A stretch of DNA of 64,000 nucleotides from Pseudomonadales bacterium (GCA_012103535.1 WLWQ01000001.1:62001-126000); one strand, 5' to 3'. Positions 1 through 9,928 are shown, counted from the stretch's first letter. Numbers and translations: made by a program. The notes: generated from the letters alone by a model not told the origin.

Positions 1-314
1 AACTGACTTGGAATTAAAGCGGATTCGATGGCCACAATTTTTCCAGATGTAGGAGCATGCAAATTTAAGGCTGACTCCTGGTCGGCAGCGGCGATCAGTT
101 GGTACTTGAGTACCATGTCTCCCACATTAACCAGCGGAAGGGCGGCGCTGCCTTGATGTTGACGTAAGGAAAGAATCAAGCGCTCGGGTATCGGGCTTGG
201 CATGATGCGCGAACGCATAGAAGAAGATTTAAACGCTGGTGGCTTGATACCACCGAAAATTCGATGAGGGCGCAATTTAATGTCATTTAGCTTGAAAGCG
301 CTGTCTGTGCTCAT
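1..314 (-). CDS. rnfC: RnfC, electron transport complex subunit C (5' part only)
   Basis: Only the first ~105 codons lie in the window; the gene runs off the left edge. The start ATG (complement of 312-314) overlaps the rnfB stop in an ATGA arrangement, which implies translational coupling. The reading begins [14 protein letters not shown] and continues through a GGIKPP segment and a [11 protein letters not shown] stretch, typical of the N-terminal biotinyl-lipoyl-like region of RnfC. In the family RnfC carries FMN/NADH-binding and two 4Fe-4S modules further downstream, not visible here. It would pass electrons between NADH and RnfB at the cytoplasmic face of the Rnf complex. Confidence 0.88.
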   Translation of the reverse strand, partial: MSTDSAFKLNDIKLRPHRIFGGIKPPAFKSSSMRSRIMPSPIPERLILSLRQHQGSAALPLVNVGDMVLKYQLIAAADQESALNLHAPTSGKIVAIESALIPSQ

Positions 315-904
315 GATCCCGCTTCTAATTGTGTTGCCAGAGCGCCACTTGTTGTAGGCAGTGTCCAGGTAGGAATTGATTTATCAGTGCTATTTATCAT
401 GTCAATGCAGTCTACCGGACAGGGATCAACACAGAGATCGCAACCAGTGCATTCTGATTCGATTACGGTGTGCATGAGCTTAGGCCCACCAATAATTGCA
501 TCAACCGGGCAGGCGACAATGCATTTCGTGCATCCTATGCATTCATCTTCACGAATAACTGCAACCAGTAGTGGGGCGATGTTGCCGTGAGCAGGATCCA
601 GACGAGCTAGAGGCTCATTAGCCAATTGCGCAAGTTTAAGAATTGTTTCATTGCCACCTGGTGGACATCTGTTAATTGCATCACCGTTGGCAATCGCTTT
701 CGCGTAAGGTCGACATCCTTCATAACCACACTGGCCACACTGGGTTTGTGGAAGGCAACGATTTATTTTGTCGATAAATGATTTTTGCCGGGCCGTTTGG
801 GTAACTAGAAGAACATAAATGTTTAGCAATAATCTCCAAAACAATAGTGCGCCAACAAAGGCAATTCCCAACTGAATGAATACTTGATCGATTAAAAGCA
901 GCAT
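311..904 (-). CDS. rnfB: RnfB, iron-sulfur subunit of the Rnf electron transport complex
   Basis: 197 residues. An N-terminal membrane anchor (about residues 5-33) is followed by a 4Fe-4S domain with CGQCGYEGC and a later CPPGG, then two ferredoxin-type clusters with [12 protein letters not shown] and [12 protein letters not shown]. This is the normal RnfB architecture and size. The protein relays electrons between ferredoxin and/or RnfC and the membrane subunits RnfA/D/E/G. It starts 3 bases after the rnfA stop and overlaps rnfC by 4 bases, so rnfABC form one operon. All cysteine ligands are intact, in contrast to RnfA next door. Confidence 0.95.
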   Translation of the reverse strand: MLLLIDQVFIQLGIAFVGALLFWRLLLNIYVLLVTQTARQKSFIDKINRCLPQTQCGQCGYEGCRPYAKAIANGDAINRCPPGGNETILKLAQLANEPLARLDPAHGNIAPLLVAVIREDECIGCTKCIVACPVDAIIGGPKLMHTVIESECTGCDLCVDPCPVDCIDMINSTDKSIPTWTLPTTSGALATQLEAGS

Positions 905-907
905 AAA

Positions 908-1519
908 CTAAACCAAGCCTGCGAATCCAAGCAGGACCATAGCGACGATGGCGGCGCTTAGAAATTGAATTGGGGCGCCCTGGAAGGGTAAAGGAATATC
1001 GGCATTGGCGAGTCTTTCCCGGAGTGCAGCAAATCCTACTAATACCAAGGCAAATCCAAACGCAGCCCCAAAACTGTAAGTGAGCGCCTCCAGTAGCGGC
1101 ATAATGCTGGTACTCAACATCAGGGAAACTCCAATTACCGCACTGTTCCCAGCGATAAGTAAAATTGCCAGTTCATGACGGCGCCAGGTGAGAGGAAAAT
1201 AGTTGCTTACAATTCTTACCAGGTAGAAGGCGACGGCAGAACTTATCATCACAAATAAAACCAGTCTTAAGATATCGAGATTTAACGGCGCCAGAATCCA
1301 GCGATACAAGATGAGATTGAGAGCAGAAGAAATAAACAGGGCAATAAAGCTTAGCATCCCCAATTCAATTGCAGATTGGAGTCGATTCGAATTAGCGATA
1401 AAGAAAGAGACGCCGAGAAACTGTACCAGCGCTACATTATTGACTAGCGCAGCCGCGACAATAATGCCCAGGAAATCTAACAAAGGGTGAAGCGTCTCCA
1501 GCTTGGCGGAATATTGCAA
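908..1519 (-). CDS. rnfA: RnfA-like integral membrane subunit, cysteine-less
   Basis: 203 residues with about six hydrophobic helices. Family marks seen are the ALVNNVALVQFLG segment in the first helix, GNSAVIGVSLM in the middle and a C-terminal FAALRERLANADIPLPFQG stretch that matches RnfA well. It sits first in the operon, directly before rnfB, as RnfA does. In the RnfA/NqrE and RnfE/NqrD families, one Cys in each half-repeat (FLGLCPF and TNCAVLG in E. coli RsxA) binds an intramembrane iron-sulfur centre. Here both are Ser (residues 38 and 126), and the protein contains no Cys. The N-terminus is about 10 residues longer than usual. Function as a normal Rnf subunit is therefore uncertain. 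Confidence 0.85.
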   Translation of the reverse strand: MQYSAKLETLHPLLDFLGIIVAAALVNNVALVQFLGVSFFIANSNRLQSAIELGMLSFIALFISSALNLILYRWILAPLNLDILRLVLFVMISSAVAFYLVRIVSNYFPLTWRRHELAILLIAGNSAVIGVSLMLSTSIMPLLEALTYSFGAAFGFALVLVGFAALRERLANADIPLPFQGAPIQFLSAAIVAMVLLGFAGLV

Positions 1520-1601
1520 ACAGGCGAAATCTTAACACGGTTGTATGCAATGGGATAAACCGCTGAGCAGAAAGAAGAGCGCGAGTTATTCTGGGGCTAG
1601 T

Positions 1602-1640
1602 TATTCAGGAAACAACTATTCAGGAACCGCTATTCAGGAA
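1602..1640. repeat. Three tandem copies of TATTCAGGAA at the protease 3' end
   Basis: TATTCAGGAA occurs at 1602-1611, 1617-1626 and 1631-1640. The last copy encodes, on the minus strand, the final residues and stop of the protease gene (FPE-stop). The other two are outside the frame's end, as if the end of the gene had been duplicated twice. Confidence 0.6.
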
Positions 1641-3153
1641 ATAGCCCCGTTGAATAGGCAGCGGGAATTCTATATTGGGCAAGAATGTCAGTTTCGCTGG
1701 TGATAGCATCGCGATGGTTAATTACCATTTGATAGCCATTTTTGTTTTCGAATACCACATTCTCTTCCAGGTTGCCTTTTAATGCTTTGGCAAAGTGATC
1801 GAAATCTCTCACCGGCTCACCGTTGATATGCTCCACCACCCAGTTGCGCCAATCGTGATAGCCAAGATTTACGTCGGCTGCAAGCACCTGCAGGGCGACA
1901 ACTACTTCCCTGCGCTCAGGCGAACTCCATTCATTGCGCGCCTGTAACAGGGTGACCGGAGCAGTTCGTCCCCAATCATTACCCCAGCGCTTTATTAAGT
2001 TCATGTTTAGAGGAACGAACAATACGCCACCATAGATATAGTATTTGGGGATCTGATCGAACTGTTCGCCTTTGACCAGGCTGTAACTTTCTAAGGCTTT
2101 TTGTGACTCGAGGTAAGCTGTTTGTTCGACGCCATCACGGGAAAAGGTGACGGCGATCTCTTCGCCGATATGGTGCATGTCGATCGCGTGCTTGTAATCG
2201 GTTAATAAATCTTCTGAAAGCTTTATCGTGCCATCTTCCGCAATGTCGTAATCATCGATCTTTAAAATGACATCGTTTTCCTGAAATACGTCTTCCGCGG
2301 GGGAGCCATCGAAAACTTTGATTACCAGCACGCCATTCTGATCTGCCCTTAAGCCATAAGCTGCTTTGGCAGACGGGCTGTCTAATGTTTGAGTACGAAA
2401 TCCTATATCGGGGAAACCATTTTGCATCCCATCTTCACTATCGGTTAAAACGTGACGCACGACGCTAGGGGGTACGAAGTAGCCAAGATTTTCGGCACGC
2501 CCGCCTGCATTCGCTTGCATAACCACGCCGACAATTTGCTCATCGACAATGACCGGGCCACCGCTATTGCCAGGGTTGATGGCTGCATCTATTTGTCCGG
2601 CTAAAAGATAAGCGCCTGCATGGGCATAAACTTGCTGTTCAACCCGAGACAATATTCCCTTCGTGATGCTCAGTGTCTTGCCGCCGATGGGATAGCCATA
2701 GACCGACACTTCTTGCAGCGGATCGGGTAGATCGCCGATAGCAAGTGCTTTCAAATCACTAAAAAATCCAGGTTCATCCACCGTTATGATGGCCAGGTCG
2801 GCTTCGTGAGAAACAAATTCAACGCGGGCCTGATAGCGTTGCGGATCATTATGTTTTTGCGCTTGTACATAACTCGCGTTAGCCACGACATGGGCGTTCG
2901 TCAGAATGCGATTACCTGAAATTACTGAACCAGAGCCGCTGGATTGTCGCGGCGTTAGCAGTCGCCAGGGAGTGAAGTAATCCGGTGCCGCCTGGGTTGT
3001 ATAAATCTTAATTACCGAATCTTCAATTGCGTTAAGTTCACTGATCTGGGCATTCGCGCTTGAAGCAACGCTCAATAATAGACAGCTGACAGTAGCAAGA
3101 ACCAAATTCCTGCTATGGCGAGAACTCATTGAAGTATTGCGCAAGAAAATCAT
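1630..3153 (-). CDS. Exported S1C (DegP/HtrA-like) serine protease with PDZ domain
   Basis: 507 residues. A signal peptide is visible (hydrophobic run ending SSANA-Q near residue 35). The trypsin-like domain has a complete triad: His88 in TNAHVV, Asp119 in ADLAI and Ser197 in GNSGGP. A PDZ domain follows at about 260-350 (GVLVIKVFDGSPAEDV), then a long C-terminal part of about 150 residues. This longer layout resembles the Deg-type proteases of plants and marine bacteria more than DegP or DegS. Likely a periplasmic quality-control protease. ATG codons at 3153 and 3129 are both possible starts. It stands alone, with its own ~300-base upstream region. Confidence 0.85.
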   Translation of the reverse strand: MIFLRNTSMSSRHSRNLVLATVSCLLLSVASSANAQISELNAIEDSVIKIYTTQAAPDYFTPWRLLTPRQSSGSGSVISGNRILTNAHVVANASYVQAQKHNDPQRYQARVEFVSHEADLAIITVDEPGFFSDLKALAIGDLPDPLQEVSVYGYPIGGKTLSITKGILSRVEQQVYAHAGAYLLAGQIDAAINPGNSGGPVIVDEQIVGVVMQANAGGRAENLGYFVPPSVVRHVLTDSEDGMQNGFPDIGFRTQTLDSPSAKAAYGLRADQNGVLVIKVFDGSPAEDVFQENDVILKIDDYDIAEDGTIKLSEDLLTDYKHAIDMHHIGEEIAVTFSRDGVEQTAYLESQKALESYSLVKGEQFDQIPKYYIYGGVLFVPLNMNLIKRWGNDWGRTAPVTLLQARNEWSSPERREVVVALQVLAADVNLGYHDWRNWVVEHINGEPVRDFDHFAKALKGNLEENVVFENKNGYQMVINHRDAITSETDILAQYRIPAAYSTGLFPE

Positions 3154-3457
3154 AAATACCTAAACCCTGGTTATGGTTTGTGGGACATCCTCGATCATAG
3201 ACGGCCAAGCTTATTACTTTAGTCTACATATCGCCAGTGAACTTGAGATAGATATCCAGATAATGTCCTTATGGAATCTGCCTGTAGCAACAGCTATCTC
3301 TTCTAACTAGATGACCGTAAAAAGCAGTATTTATCCCGCCATTTATCTCATTATAAGAGGATAGAGCTATCTACAAACATATAGCACAGATCAGGGATAC
3401 TGCTGCAAGAAGAAGCAGAGAGGCATAGATACAAATAGGCGTAAAAGCGCAGAGAAA
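3154..3457. other. Gene-free gap between metG and the protease gene
   Basis: 304 bases upstream of the protease gene and downstream of metG (both minus). I see no ORF with a ribosome binding site. It contains one weak promoter candidate, listed separately, and no convincing terminator for metG. Confidence 0.5.
3350..3376 (-). promoter_or_regulatory. Possible sigma-70 promoter for the protease gene
   Basis: On the minus strand a perfect -10 hexamer TATAAT (complement of 3350-3355) has TTGTAG (complement of 3371-3376) as a possible -35, with a 15-base spacer. The short spacer makes it a weak call. It would give a leader of about 190 bases. Confidence 0.3.
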
Positions 3458-5524
3458 CTAAGTTACGCGCATTCCTGGCTCGGCACCGGCACTGGCTTCG
3501 ATTAACCAGATTTCTTCACCGCCCGGCCCGGCGGCCAGGATCATTCCTTCAGACTTGCCAAATTTCATTTTTCTGGGTTTTAGATTGGCGACAACGACGG
3601 TGAGTTTCCCAATTAGATCTTCCGGCTTATAGGCAGACTTAATGCCAGAAAAAACCGTGCGCGTCAGCGGGGCGCCAGATTTATCCAGGCCAACATCCAG
3701 GTTTAGCTTGAGTAACTTGTCTGCGCCTTCTATCTGTTCGGCGGTAATTATTTTCGCCACCCGTAGATCGACTTTGATGAAATCATCGAATTCAATTTCC
3801 GCTTCGAAACCGCTGTCATCATTTTCCATAGTCTTATTCTCAGCTTTTTGTTGTGCTTCAAATTCCTGCTGTGTAGCCGCCACCATTGCCTCAATCTTGT
3901 CGGTTTCTACTCGAGTCATCAGTGGTTTAAATTTGTTGATAGTGTGATCCGTCAGCAGTGAATCAAGATCGGCCCAGTTAAACGGGTCAACGCCGAGAAA
4001 CTCTTCGGCCTTTTCAGCCATGGCCGGGAGCACAGGCTTGAGGTATGTAATGAGTAATCGAAATGCGTTAATGCCGGTGGAGCAAATCTGTTGCAACTCA
4101 GCAGATTGCTTATCTGTTTTCGCAATTACCCAGGGTTGCTTGTCATTAATGTATTGATTTGCCTTGTCAGCGAGGGCCATGATCAAGCGAATGGCTTTGC
4201 CGTACTCGCGCTCGTTAAAGTGATTTGTAATATCAGGTTTCGCTGCCTGTATCTCACTGAGCAATTCCGGCGTATCTAATTCACTTGCAAGCTTGCCGGC
4301 AAAACCTTTACCGATAAATCCCGCGCAGCGACTGGCGATATTTACTACCTTTCCAACCAGGTCCGAATTCACCCGCAACACGAAATCTTCCAGATTGAGG
4401 TCCAGGTCATCGATGCCGGAAGAAAGTTTTGCCGCCAGGTAGTAACGCAAATACTCAGGATTTAAATGATCGAGATAAGTGCGGGCATTGATAAACGTGC
4501 CGCGGGACTTGGACATCTTGGTGCCATCTACCCCAAGAAAACCGTGCGCGTAGACTGCAGTAGGTGTGCGGTATCCGGCGCTAGTCAGCATGGCAGGCCA
4601 GAATAGGGTATGAAAGTTGATTATGTCCTTGCCAATGAAATGATAAAGCTCGGCGCTGGAGTCTTTGTTCCAATACGCGTCGAAGTCGTAGTCGCTGCGG
4701 TCGCAAAGATTTTTAAAGCTGGCCATATAGCCAATCGGTGCATCCACCCAAACGTAAAAGTATTTTCCAGGCGCCTCTGGAATCTCAAAACCGAAATAGG
4801 GTGCGTCTCTGCTAATATCCCATTCCTGTAATTCGTCATCGAGCCATTCACTTAACTTATTTGCGACTGAATCTTGTAGAGTGCCGCTGCGAGTCCATTC
4901 TTTTAGCATGTCGTGGAAAACTGGAAGCGTAAAAAAGAAATGTTCGGATTCTTTTTCCACCGGTGTGGCACCAGATATGGAAGACTTGGGATTAATTAAC
5001 TCCGATGGGCTGTAAGTTGAGCCACATGCTTCACAGTTATCTCCGTATTGATCCTCGGTTTTACACTTAGGGCAGGTTCCAGTGACATAGCGATCGGCTA
5101 GAAACAGTTCTTTTTCCGGATCAAACAGCTGTTTGATGTTTCGCCGGGCAATATGACCATTATCATCAAGGGCCTGGTAGATTGACTCAGACAGAACTCT
5201 GTTTTCTTCCGAGTGGGTGGAGTGATAATTATCGAAGTTAATCAGGAAATCAGAGAAGTCTCGTTGATGCTGTTCATTAACTCTATCGATGAGTTGTTGT
5301 GGAGTAATACCCTCTGCCTCGGCACTTAACATAATAGCGGTACCGTGGGCGTCATCAGCGCAAACGTAGATACAGTCATGCCCCTGCAACTGTTGCAGGC
5401 GTACCCAAATGTCAGTCTGAATAACTTCCATCAGGTGGCCCAAATGTATATCGCCATTGGCGTATGGCAGGGCGCTGGTGACTAGAATCTTACGCTGTTC
5501 CACGGTGCTTTCCTGGAAGCTCAA
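3458..5524 (-). CDS. metG: Methionyl-tRNA synthetase
   Basis: 688 residues, the long dimeric form. The class I signatures are present: HLGH in the N-terminal Rossmann fold (near residue 26) and KMSKS at about 337. The zinc-knuckle cysteines are in [17 protein letters not shown]. The C-terminal ~110 residues are the EMAP-II-like tRNA-binding domain ([16 protein letters not shown]). It charges tRNA-Met, including the initiator. No mrp/apbC gene lies beside it, unlike many relatives. Start chosen at the ATG shortly before the [14 protein letters not shown] segment. Confidence 0.97.
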   Translation of the reverse strand: MSFQESTVEQRKILVTSALPYANGDIHLGHLMEVIQTDIWVRLQQLQGHDCIYVCADDAHGTAIMLSAEAEGITPQQLIDRVNEQHQRDFSDFLINFDNYHSTHSEENRVLSESIYQALDDNGHIARRNIKQLFDPEKELFLADRYVTGTCPKCKTEDQYGDNCEACGSTYSPSELINPKSSISGATPVEKESEHFFFTLPVFHDMLKEWTRSGTLQDSVANKLSEWLDDELQEWDISRDAPYFGFEIPEAPGKYFYVWVDAPIGYMASFKNLCDRSDYDFDAYWNKDSSAELYHFIGKDIINFHTLFWPAMLTSAGYRTPTAVYAHGFLGVDGTKMSKSRGTFINARTYLDHLNPEYLRYYLAAKLSSGIDDLDLNLEDFVLRVNSDLVGKVVNIASRCAGFIGKGFAGKLASELDTPELLSEIQAAKPDITNHFNEREYGKAIRLIMALADKANQYINDKQPWVIAKTDKQSAELQQICSTGINAFRLLITYLKPVLPAMAEKAEEFLGVDPFNWADLDSLLTDHTINKFKPLMTRVETDKIEAMVAATQQEFEAQQKAENKTMENDDSGFEAEIEFDDFIKVDLRVAKIITAEQIEGADKLLKLNLDVGLDKSGAPLTRTVFSGIKSAYKPEDLIGKLTVVVANLKPRKMKFGKSEGMILAAGPGGEEIWLIEASAGAEPGMRVT

Positions 5525-5598
5525 AGTATTTATTGAGGATCAATCTTTGTTGCTGCTTTAAAGCCTAAATTAGCTGTTAACTGAGTGGTTCTAGTGGT

Positions 5599-5763
5599 CT
5601 AGATTTCGACTATTTCGAAATCCTCCTTACCAACGCCACAATCGGGGCACATCCAATCATCAGGGATTTCATCCCAAGACGTTCCCGGGGCGATTCCTTC
5701 TTCTGGAAGCCCAAGTTCTTCGTCGTAGATAAATCCACATACCATGCATTGCCACTTCTTCAC
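5599..5763 (-). CDS. rubA: Rubredoxin
   Basis: A 54-residue protein starting at GTG (complement of 5761-5763), with a good GGAGGA ribosome binding site 8 bases upstream and no in-frame ATG. It begins (V/M)[14 protein letters not shown] and has the second knuckle [12 protein letters not shown]. The four cysteines at 6, 9, 39 and 42 are the rubredoxin iron ligands. It is a small one-electron carrier, probably serving an alkane hydroxylase, an oxygen or peroxide reductase or a similar partner. No rubredoxin reductase is in the window. It lies 74 bases upstream of metG in the same direction. Confidence 0.93.
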   Translation of the reverse strand: MKKWQCMVCGFIYDEELGLPEEGIAPGTSWDEIPDDWMCPDCGVGKEDFEIVEI

Positions 5764-5882
5764 CCAGATTTCCTCCGAAGGCGTTACGCAGTTGCCTGTA
5801 GCTTGCGAGTCGAGCAGGATTATAGCTCGATTCTGCTTAAGGGATTAAGGCGTTAATCTGACTACCGGTGAGAATTAAAAAC

Positions 5883-5899
5883 AATGAGCCTGGCTCATT
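5883..5899. promoter_or_regulatory. Perfect 17-base palindrome between rubredoxin and dcd
   Basis: AATGAGCC-T-GGCTCATT reads identically on both strands around a single central base. With one central base it cannot fold fully as a hairpin, so it looks like an operator for a dimeric regulator. It lies in the divergent gap, about 120 bases upstream of the rubredoxin start and 170 upstream of dcd. The cognate regulator is unknown. Confidence 0.4.
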
Positions 5900-6068
5900 T
5901 CTCGGCTCCGGTAATGGGCTGCGCATCATACTGTAAGAAAGAAAGATTTGCAGCTTCTTTCTAAGGGGAAAACTAAAGAGGCACACTTGCCACAAAACAG
6001 ATGAATCGGTACTTGAATGGCTTTATCATTCGCGCTTCTGATCGCAAATAGCACACTAAGTTGAAGAC

Positions 6069-6638
6069 ATGAGTATTAAATCGGATCGCTGGATAAAACA
6101 AATGGCTAACGATGAAGGCATGATTGAACCCTTCGAGCCTGTACAGATTCGTTACGTCGATGACAAGAAAGTTATTTCTTATGGCACTTCCAGCTATGGC
6201 TACGATGTGCGCTGTGCCAGTGAGTTCAAAATCTTCACTAATGTGCACACTACTAGTGTGGTCGATCCGAAAAATTTTGACGAGTCCAGTTTCGTGACTA
6301 TTGATGAGCCCTATTGCATTATTCCGCCGAATTCATTTGCGTTGGCTCGTACAGTGGAATTTTTCCGCATTCCCAAAGACGTGCTCACGGTTTGTTTGGG
6401 TAAGTCCACTTATGCCCGCTGCGGCATAATTGTTAATGTGACTCCACTGGAACCAGAGTGGGAAGGCCATGTGACGTTGGAATTTTCCAACACTACGCCA
6501 CTGCCAGCGAAAATTTATGCAAATGAAGGAGTCGCGCAGATGTTGTTTTATCAATCCGATGAACAATGTGAGGTGACTTACAAGCAAAGAGGCGGCAAGT
6601 ACATGGGGCAAACCGGCGTAACGCCACCCAAGGCTTAA
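6069..6638 (+). CDS. dcd: dCTP deaminase
   Basis: 189 residues, the usual length. Family marks: SSYGYDVRC near residue 40, [31 protein letters not shown] with the catalytic Glu of VTLEF, and the C-terminal [13 protein letters not shown]. The enzyme turns dCTP into dUTP, feeding Dut and thymidylate synthesis. It appears monocistronic, flanked by a divergent promoter region on the left and the flagellar cluster on the right. Confidence 0.97.
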   Translation: MSIKSDRWIKQMANDEGMIEPFEPVQIRYVDDKKVISYGTSSYGYDVRCASEFKIFTNVHTTSVVDPKNFDESSFVTIDEPYCIIPPNSFALARTVEFFRIPKDVLTVCLGKSTYARCGIIVNVTPLEPEWEGHVTLEFSNTTPLPAKIYANEGVAQMLFYQSDEQCEVTYKQRGGKYMGQTGVTPPKA

Positions 6639-6796
6639 TCACAGTTCATTTCTGTAATAAAAAATCTGCTGCATATTCCTTTCTTGTTTAACTAACGTCG
6701 ACTAGCCGACAATCAAGCCGCAATTGCAAGTCAAAAAAATGACCCGCGTGGTCCTAAAAGATCGCAACTCTCTGAAAGTTAATCCTTTTTTACTAT

Positions 6797-6812
6797 TGGC
6801 ATACTCATTGCA
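6797..6812 (+). promoter_or_regulatory. Sigma-54 promoter upstream of flrB
   Basis: TGGCATACTCATTGCA matches the -24/-12 consensus TGGCAYRNNNNTTGCW at every defined position. Transcription would begin near 6824, about 105 bases before flrB. In Vibrio and Pseudomonas the flrBC (fleSR) operon is sigma-54 dependent and activated by FlrA/FleQ, so the site is where it should be. flrA itself is not in the window. Confidence 0.85.
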
Positions 6813-6928
6813 GTTACAGAAGCCAAGAGGAAACGGATTGCCGCTTGGAAAAAGTTAGCCGCTGTAGGCTCTAACACTTTTCATACGGCTTCAATTAGAA
6901 ATGGACAACAAGCAGGAAGCTTAAAGTC

Positions 6929-8116
6929 ATGATGACACAGACTATTGCTCGCAATGAGCCAAAAGACTCAGCTAAATTTCAAAAGCAAAGCATATTGGCT
7001 CATGCCTTCCAGGGCTCTTCGTTGCTCAATAACGACGAGCTCTACAATGATCTAAACCGTTCAATACCAATATCGATAGACGATTTGCAGGCAGGCCAAG
7101 CCGCACAGATTGAGTCACAAGCCTCGCTGCGATTAAAGAAAATTCTTCAATGTTTACTCTGCGGCGTCATTTTGTTGGATAGCAGAGGGATAGTCATCGA
7201 CTGCAATCAGGCCGCAATTGATTTATTGGGAATATCACTTAAAGGCATTGGTTGGCGCAGCATCATCGCTGATCAATTTCATCCGCGCTTGGATGATGGT
7301 CATGAAATCTCTCTCAAGAGCGGCAAGCGAGTTAGCCTTTCAACCCGATCTTTAGGCGAAGAGCCTGGTCAGGTTATCGTATTGAATGATCTCACCGAAA
7401 CGCGGCAGCTGCAGCAACAGCTTTCTCGCAGTGAGCGGTTATCGGCAATGGGCCGAATGATTTCGAGTCTTGCGCATCAGATCAGAACGCCATTGTCGGC
7501 GGCACTGTTGTATGCCGACAAACTCAGTTCATCTTCTGCAAGTGATTACACCACCGCGCGCTGCAGTGGCAAGATTCTCTCGGGACTACAAAATATCGAA
7601 AGACAGATCAAAGACATGCTTATTTTCGCCCGTGGTGAAAGTGAGTTAAGCGAGCAACTCAGTGTCAGTGAATTAGTGTTTCAATTGAAAGAAGCGGCTT
7701 GCGACATTCCTCATCCGGCTGCATTACAAATACTGTGGCAGGTTGAAGAATGCGATGCGCTTATCACTTGTAATACCGATGCGTTGACTGGAGCGGTTAC
7801 GAATTTGATTGAAAATGCAGTCCAGGCAGGCGCTGACCAGCAAACTATCAAAATCAACATTAATCTCGATGAAAATAATTCGGATTTAATTATTAGTGTC
7901 CACGACGAAGGTCAAGGCATCAATGAAGAGCTTTTACGGCGCTTGGAAGAACCGTTCGTCACGACCAAGACTCAAGGCACCGGTTTAGGATTGGCGATCG
8001 TAAAATCAGTCGTTCAAGCCCATGGCGGTAGCTTCCAATTAAAATCTCGAGAAGAGCAAGGAGTCACTGCAATTATCGGACTCCCTCTTGCCGCAGCGGA
8101 TGGCAATTATGACTAG
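6929..8116 (+). CDS. flrB: FlrB/FleS flagellar sensor histidine kinase
   Basis: 395 residues, soluble. An N-terminal PAS-like sensory domain (about 70-160) precedes a HisKA dimerisation helix with phospho-acceptor His183 in LAHQIRTPLS. The ATPase domain has the N-box Asn296 (NLIENAVQAG), DEGQGI and GTGLGLAI. No membrane segment is seen, as expected for FlrB, which senses assembly of the export apparatus or MS ring. It phosphorylates FlrC, encoded next with an overlap. Two adjacent ATGs (6929, 6932) are equivalent. Confidence 0.93.
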   Translation: MMTQTIARNEPKDSAKFQKQSILAHAFQGSSLLNNDELYNDLNRSIPISIDDLQAGQAAQIESQASLRLKKILQCLLCGVILLDSRGIVIDCNQAAIDLLGISLKGIGWRSIIADQFHPRLDDGHEISLKSGKRVSLSTRSLGEEPGQVIVLNDLTETRQLQQQLSRSERLSAMGRMISSLAHQIRTPLSAALLYADKLSSSSASDYTTARCSGKILSGLQNIERQIKDMLIFARGESELSEQLSVSELVFQLKEAACDIPHPAALQILWQVEECDALITCNTDALTGAVTNLIENAVQAGADQQTIKININLDENNSDLIISVHDEGQGINEELLRRLEEPFVTTKTQGTGLGLAIVKSVVQAHGGSFQLKSREEQGVTAIIGLPLAAADGNYD

Positions 8117-9524
8117 GCCAATTCTACTAATCGTTGAAGATGATCAGGACTTGCGAGAAGCGCTAATCGAAACCGCCAACGATGCCACGCTGACTACCTT
8201 AGAAGCACCGGATGCTGAAGCCGCTATGCGAATATTGGCTACTCAGCCAGTTGATATGGTGTGTTCAGACGTCAACATGCCCGGCAAGAATGGAATGCAG
8301 TTATTGCAGCGTGTTCAGAGTGATTATCCAGGAGTGCCGGTAGTGCTTATGACCGCCTATGGATCAATCGAACACTCTGTGCAGGCAATACAAAAAGGTG
8401 CTGTTGATTATTTAGTGAAACCGTTTCGGTCTGAGGTTTTTATTGAGCTGATCGAAAAATATTTAAGTACGGCGCCGCAGGCGGAGCAAGATCAACCCGT
8501 AGCGGAAGAAGACAGCTCTAAACAACTTCTGCAAATCGCACAGCGAGTGGCTGCTACCGAAGCAACCGTATTAATAACCGGTGAGAGTGGAACCGGCAAG
8601 GAAGTGTTGGCTCGTTATATTCATGATGGGTCTACCCGTCGCAATGGACCTTTTGTCGCAATTAATTGTGCGGCTATTCCCGAGAATATGTTGGAAGCGA
8701 CTCTTTTTGGCTATGAAAAAGGTGCTTTTACCGGTGCTCATACGAGTCGTGAAGGAAAATTTGAACAGGCAAACGGCGGCACAATTCTTCTGGATGAAAT
8801 TTCCGAAATGGATGCTGGCTTACAAGCTAAACTGCTGAGAGTGCTGCAAGAACGAGAAGTTGAAAGGTTGGGCGGTAAGCACACTTTGCAACTTGATGTG
8901 CGGGTGGTTGCTACCAGCAATCGTGATCTTAAGCAGTGTGTTAGTGCAGGAAGCTTTCGTGAAGATTTGTTTTATCGCTTAAGCGTGTTTCCTTTGCAAC
9001 GGCTGCCACTAAGACAGCGCAGAGGGGATATTTTGCCGATTGCCCGCAGTCTGATCGCGGCTCACTGTCGCAAAATGGGGCGAGCAACTGTCTTGCTGGA
9101 CGGGAGTGCCGAATATGCATTACGCAATCATGACTGGCCAGGCAACGTGCGGGAATTAGATAACACCATACAACGAGCTTTGGTGCTGCAAGACGGTGGA
9201 TATCTAACTGCAACCAGTCTATCACTTGAGCAATTCGATGCTGGGCAAAATGGAACTGTTTTCAATCACACAACTACTTCGATAACCACTTTGTTGGAAT
9301 CGCAAAAAGATTGTAGTAATTCGGCAGGAATGATTGATCCGGGAATGTTAGACAGCGACCTTAAACAAAGAGAATACGAAGTCATTTTGTCGACGCTTAA
9401 GAGAAATCGCGGCAAGCGCAAGCAAACGGCAGAGAAGCTCGGTATCAGTGCGCGTACATTGCGCTACAAGATTGCCCGCATGCGGGAAATTGGAATCGAT
9501 ATCGAAGCCTTAATTGACGCTTGA
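8109..9524 (+). CDS. flrC: FlrC/FleR sigma-54-dependent flagellar response regulator
   Basis: Starting at ATG 8109 (8 bases inside flrB) gives MTRPILLIVEDD and 471 residues. ATG 8100 and TTG 8088 are in frame but less likely. Receiver domain: Asp54 in SDVNMPG and Lys104. AAA+ domain: Walker A GESGTGKE (158-165), the sigma-54 contact loop GAFTGA (205-210) and LLDEIS. A Fis-type helix-turn-helix is at the C-terminus (KRKQTAEKLGISARTLRYKI). Phosphorylated FlrC activates sigma-54 promoters of mid-stage flagellar genes, probably including those ahead of fliK and fliL. Confidence 0.95.
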   Translation: MTRPILLIVEDDQDLREALIETANDATLTTLEAPDAEAAMRILATQPVDMVCSDVNMPGKNGMQLLQRVQSDYPGVPVVLMTAYGSIEHSVQAIQKGAVDYLVKPFRSEVFIELIEKYLSTAPQAEQDQPVAEEDSSKQLLQIAQRVAATEATVLITGESGTGKEVLARYIHDGSTRRNGPFVAINCAAIPENMLEATLFGYEKGAFTGAHTSREGKFEQANGGTILLDEISEMDAGLQAKLLRVLQEREVERLGGKHTLQLDVRVVATSNRDLKQCVSAGSFREDLFYRLSVFPLQRLPLRQRRGDILPIARSLIAAHCRKMGRATVLLDGSAEYALRNHDWPGNVRELDNTIQRALVLQDGGYLTATSLSLEQFDAGQNGTVFNHTTTSITTLLESQKDCSNSAGMIDPGMLDSDLKQREYEVILSTLKRNRGKRKQTAEKLGISARTLRYKIARMREIGIDIEALIDA

Positions 9525-9550
9525 TCTGACTGCAGGAAAAAGGATTTCCT

Positions 9551-9928
9551 ATGAACACAATTGGTGACAGAGCAGATATCTCCAGGATATTAATGCAGGT
9601 GCGAGATATGCAATCGCAACTGCAAGACAATCGAATTAATCCGGCGCAACAAGATGTCGCAATCAATGATGTGCAGCATCTTCCGCCTCTATCTGAAACC
9701 AAGTCAACCGGCTTTGGCGATCTGCTTAAGCAAGCTGTGGATTCGGTTAACGATACACAAATGAAATCTGCAGAGCTGCAACGTGCTTATGAATTGGGCG
9801 ACGAAAATGTGGATCTAACTGAAGTAATGATTCAGATGCAGAAAGCCACAGTTTCATTCGAGGCAATGACTCAAGTGCGTAATCGCTTAATCAGTGCCTA
9901 TCAGGACATTATGAATATGCCTATTTAG
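9551..9928 (+). CDS. fliE: FliE, MS ring-rod junction protein
   Basis: 125 residues. The C-terminal two thirds ([22 protein letters not shown] ... [20 protein letters not shown], ending in [16 protein letters not shown]) is classic FliE. It joins the MS ring to the proximal rod and is an early export substrate. It begins 26 bases after flrC, so it can be read from the flrBC promoter. I found no separate sigma-54 site in the gap. Confidence 0.95.
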   Translation: MNTIGDRADISRILMQVRDMQSQLQDNRINPAQQDVAINDVQHLPPLSETKSTGFGDLLKQAVDSVNDTQMKSAELQRAYELGDENVDLTEVMIQMQKATVSFEAMTQVRNRLISAYQDIMNMPI

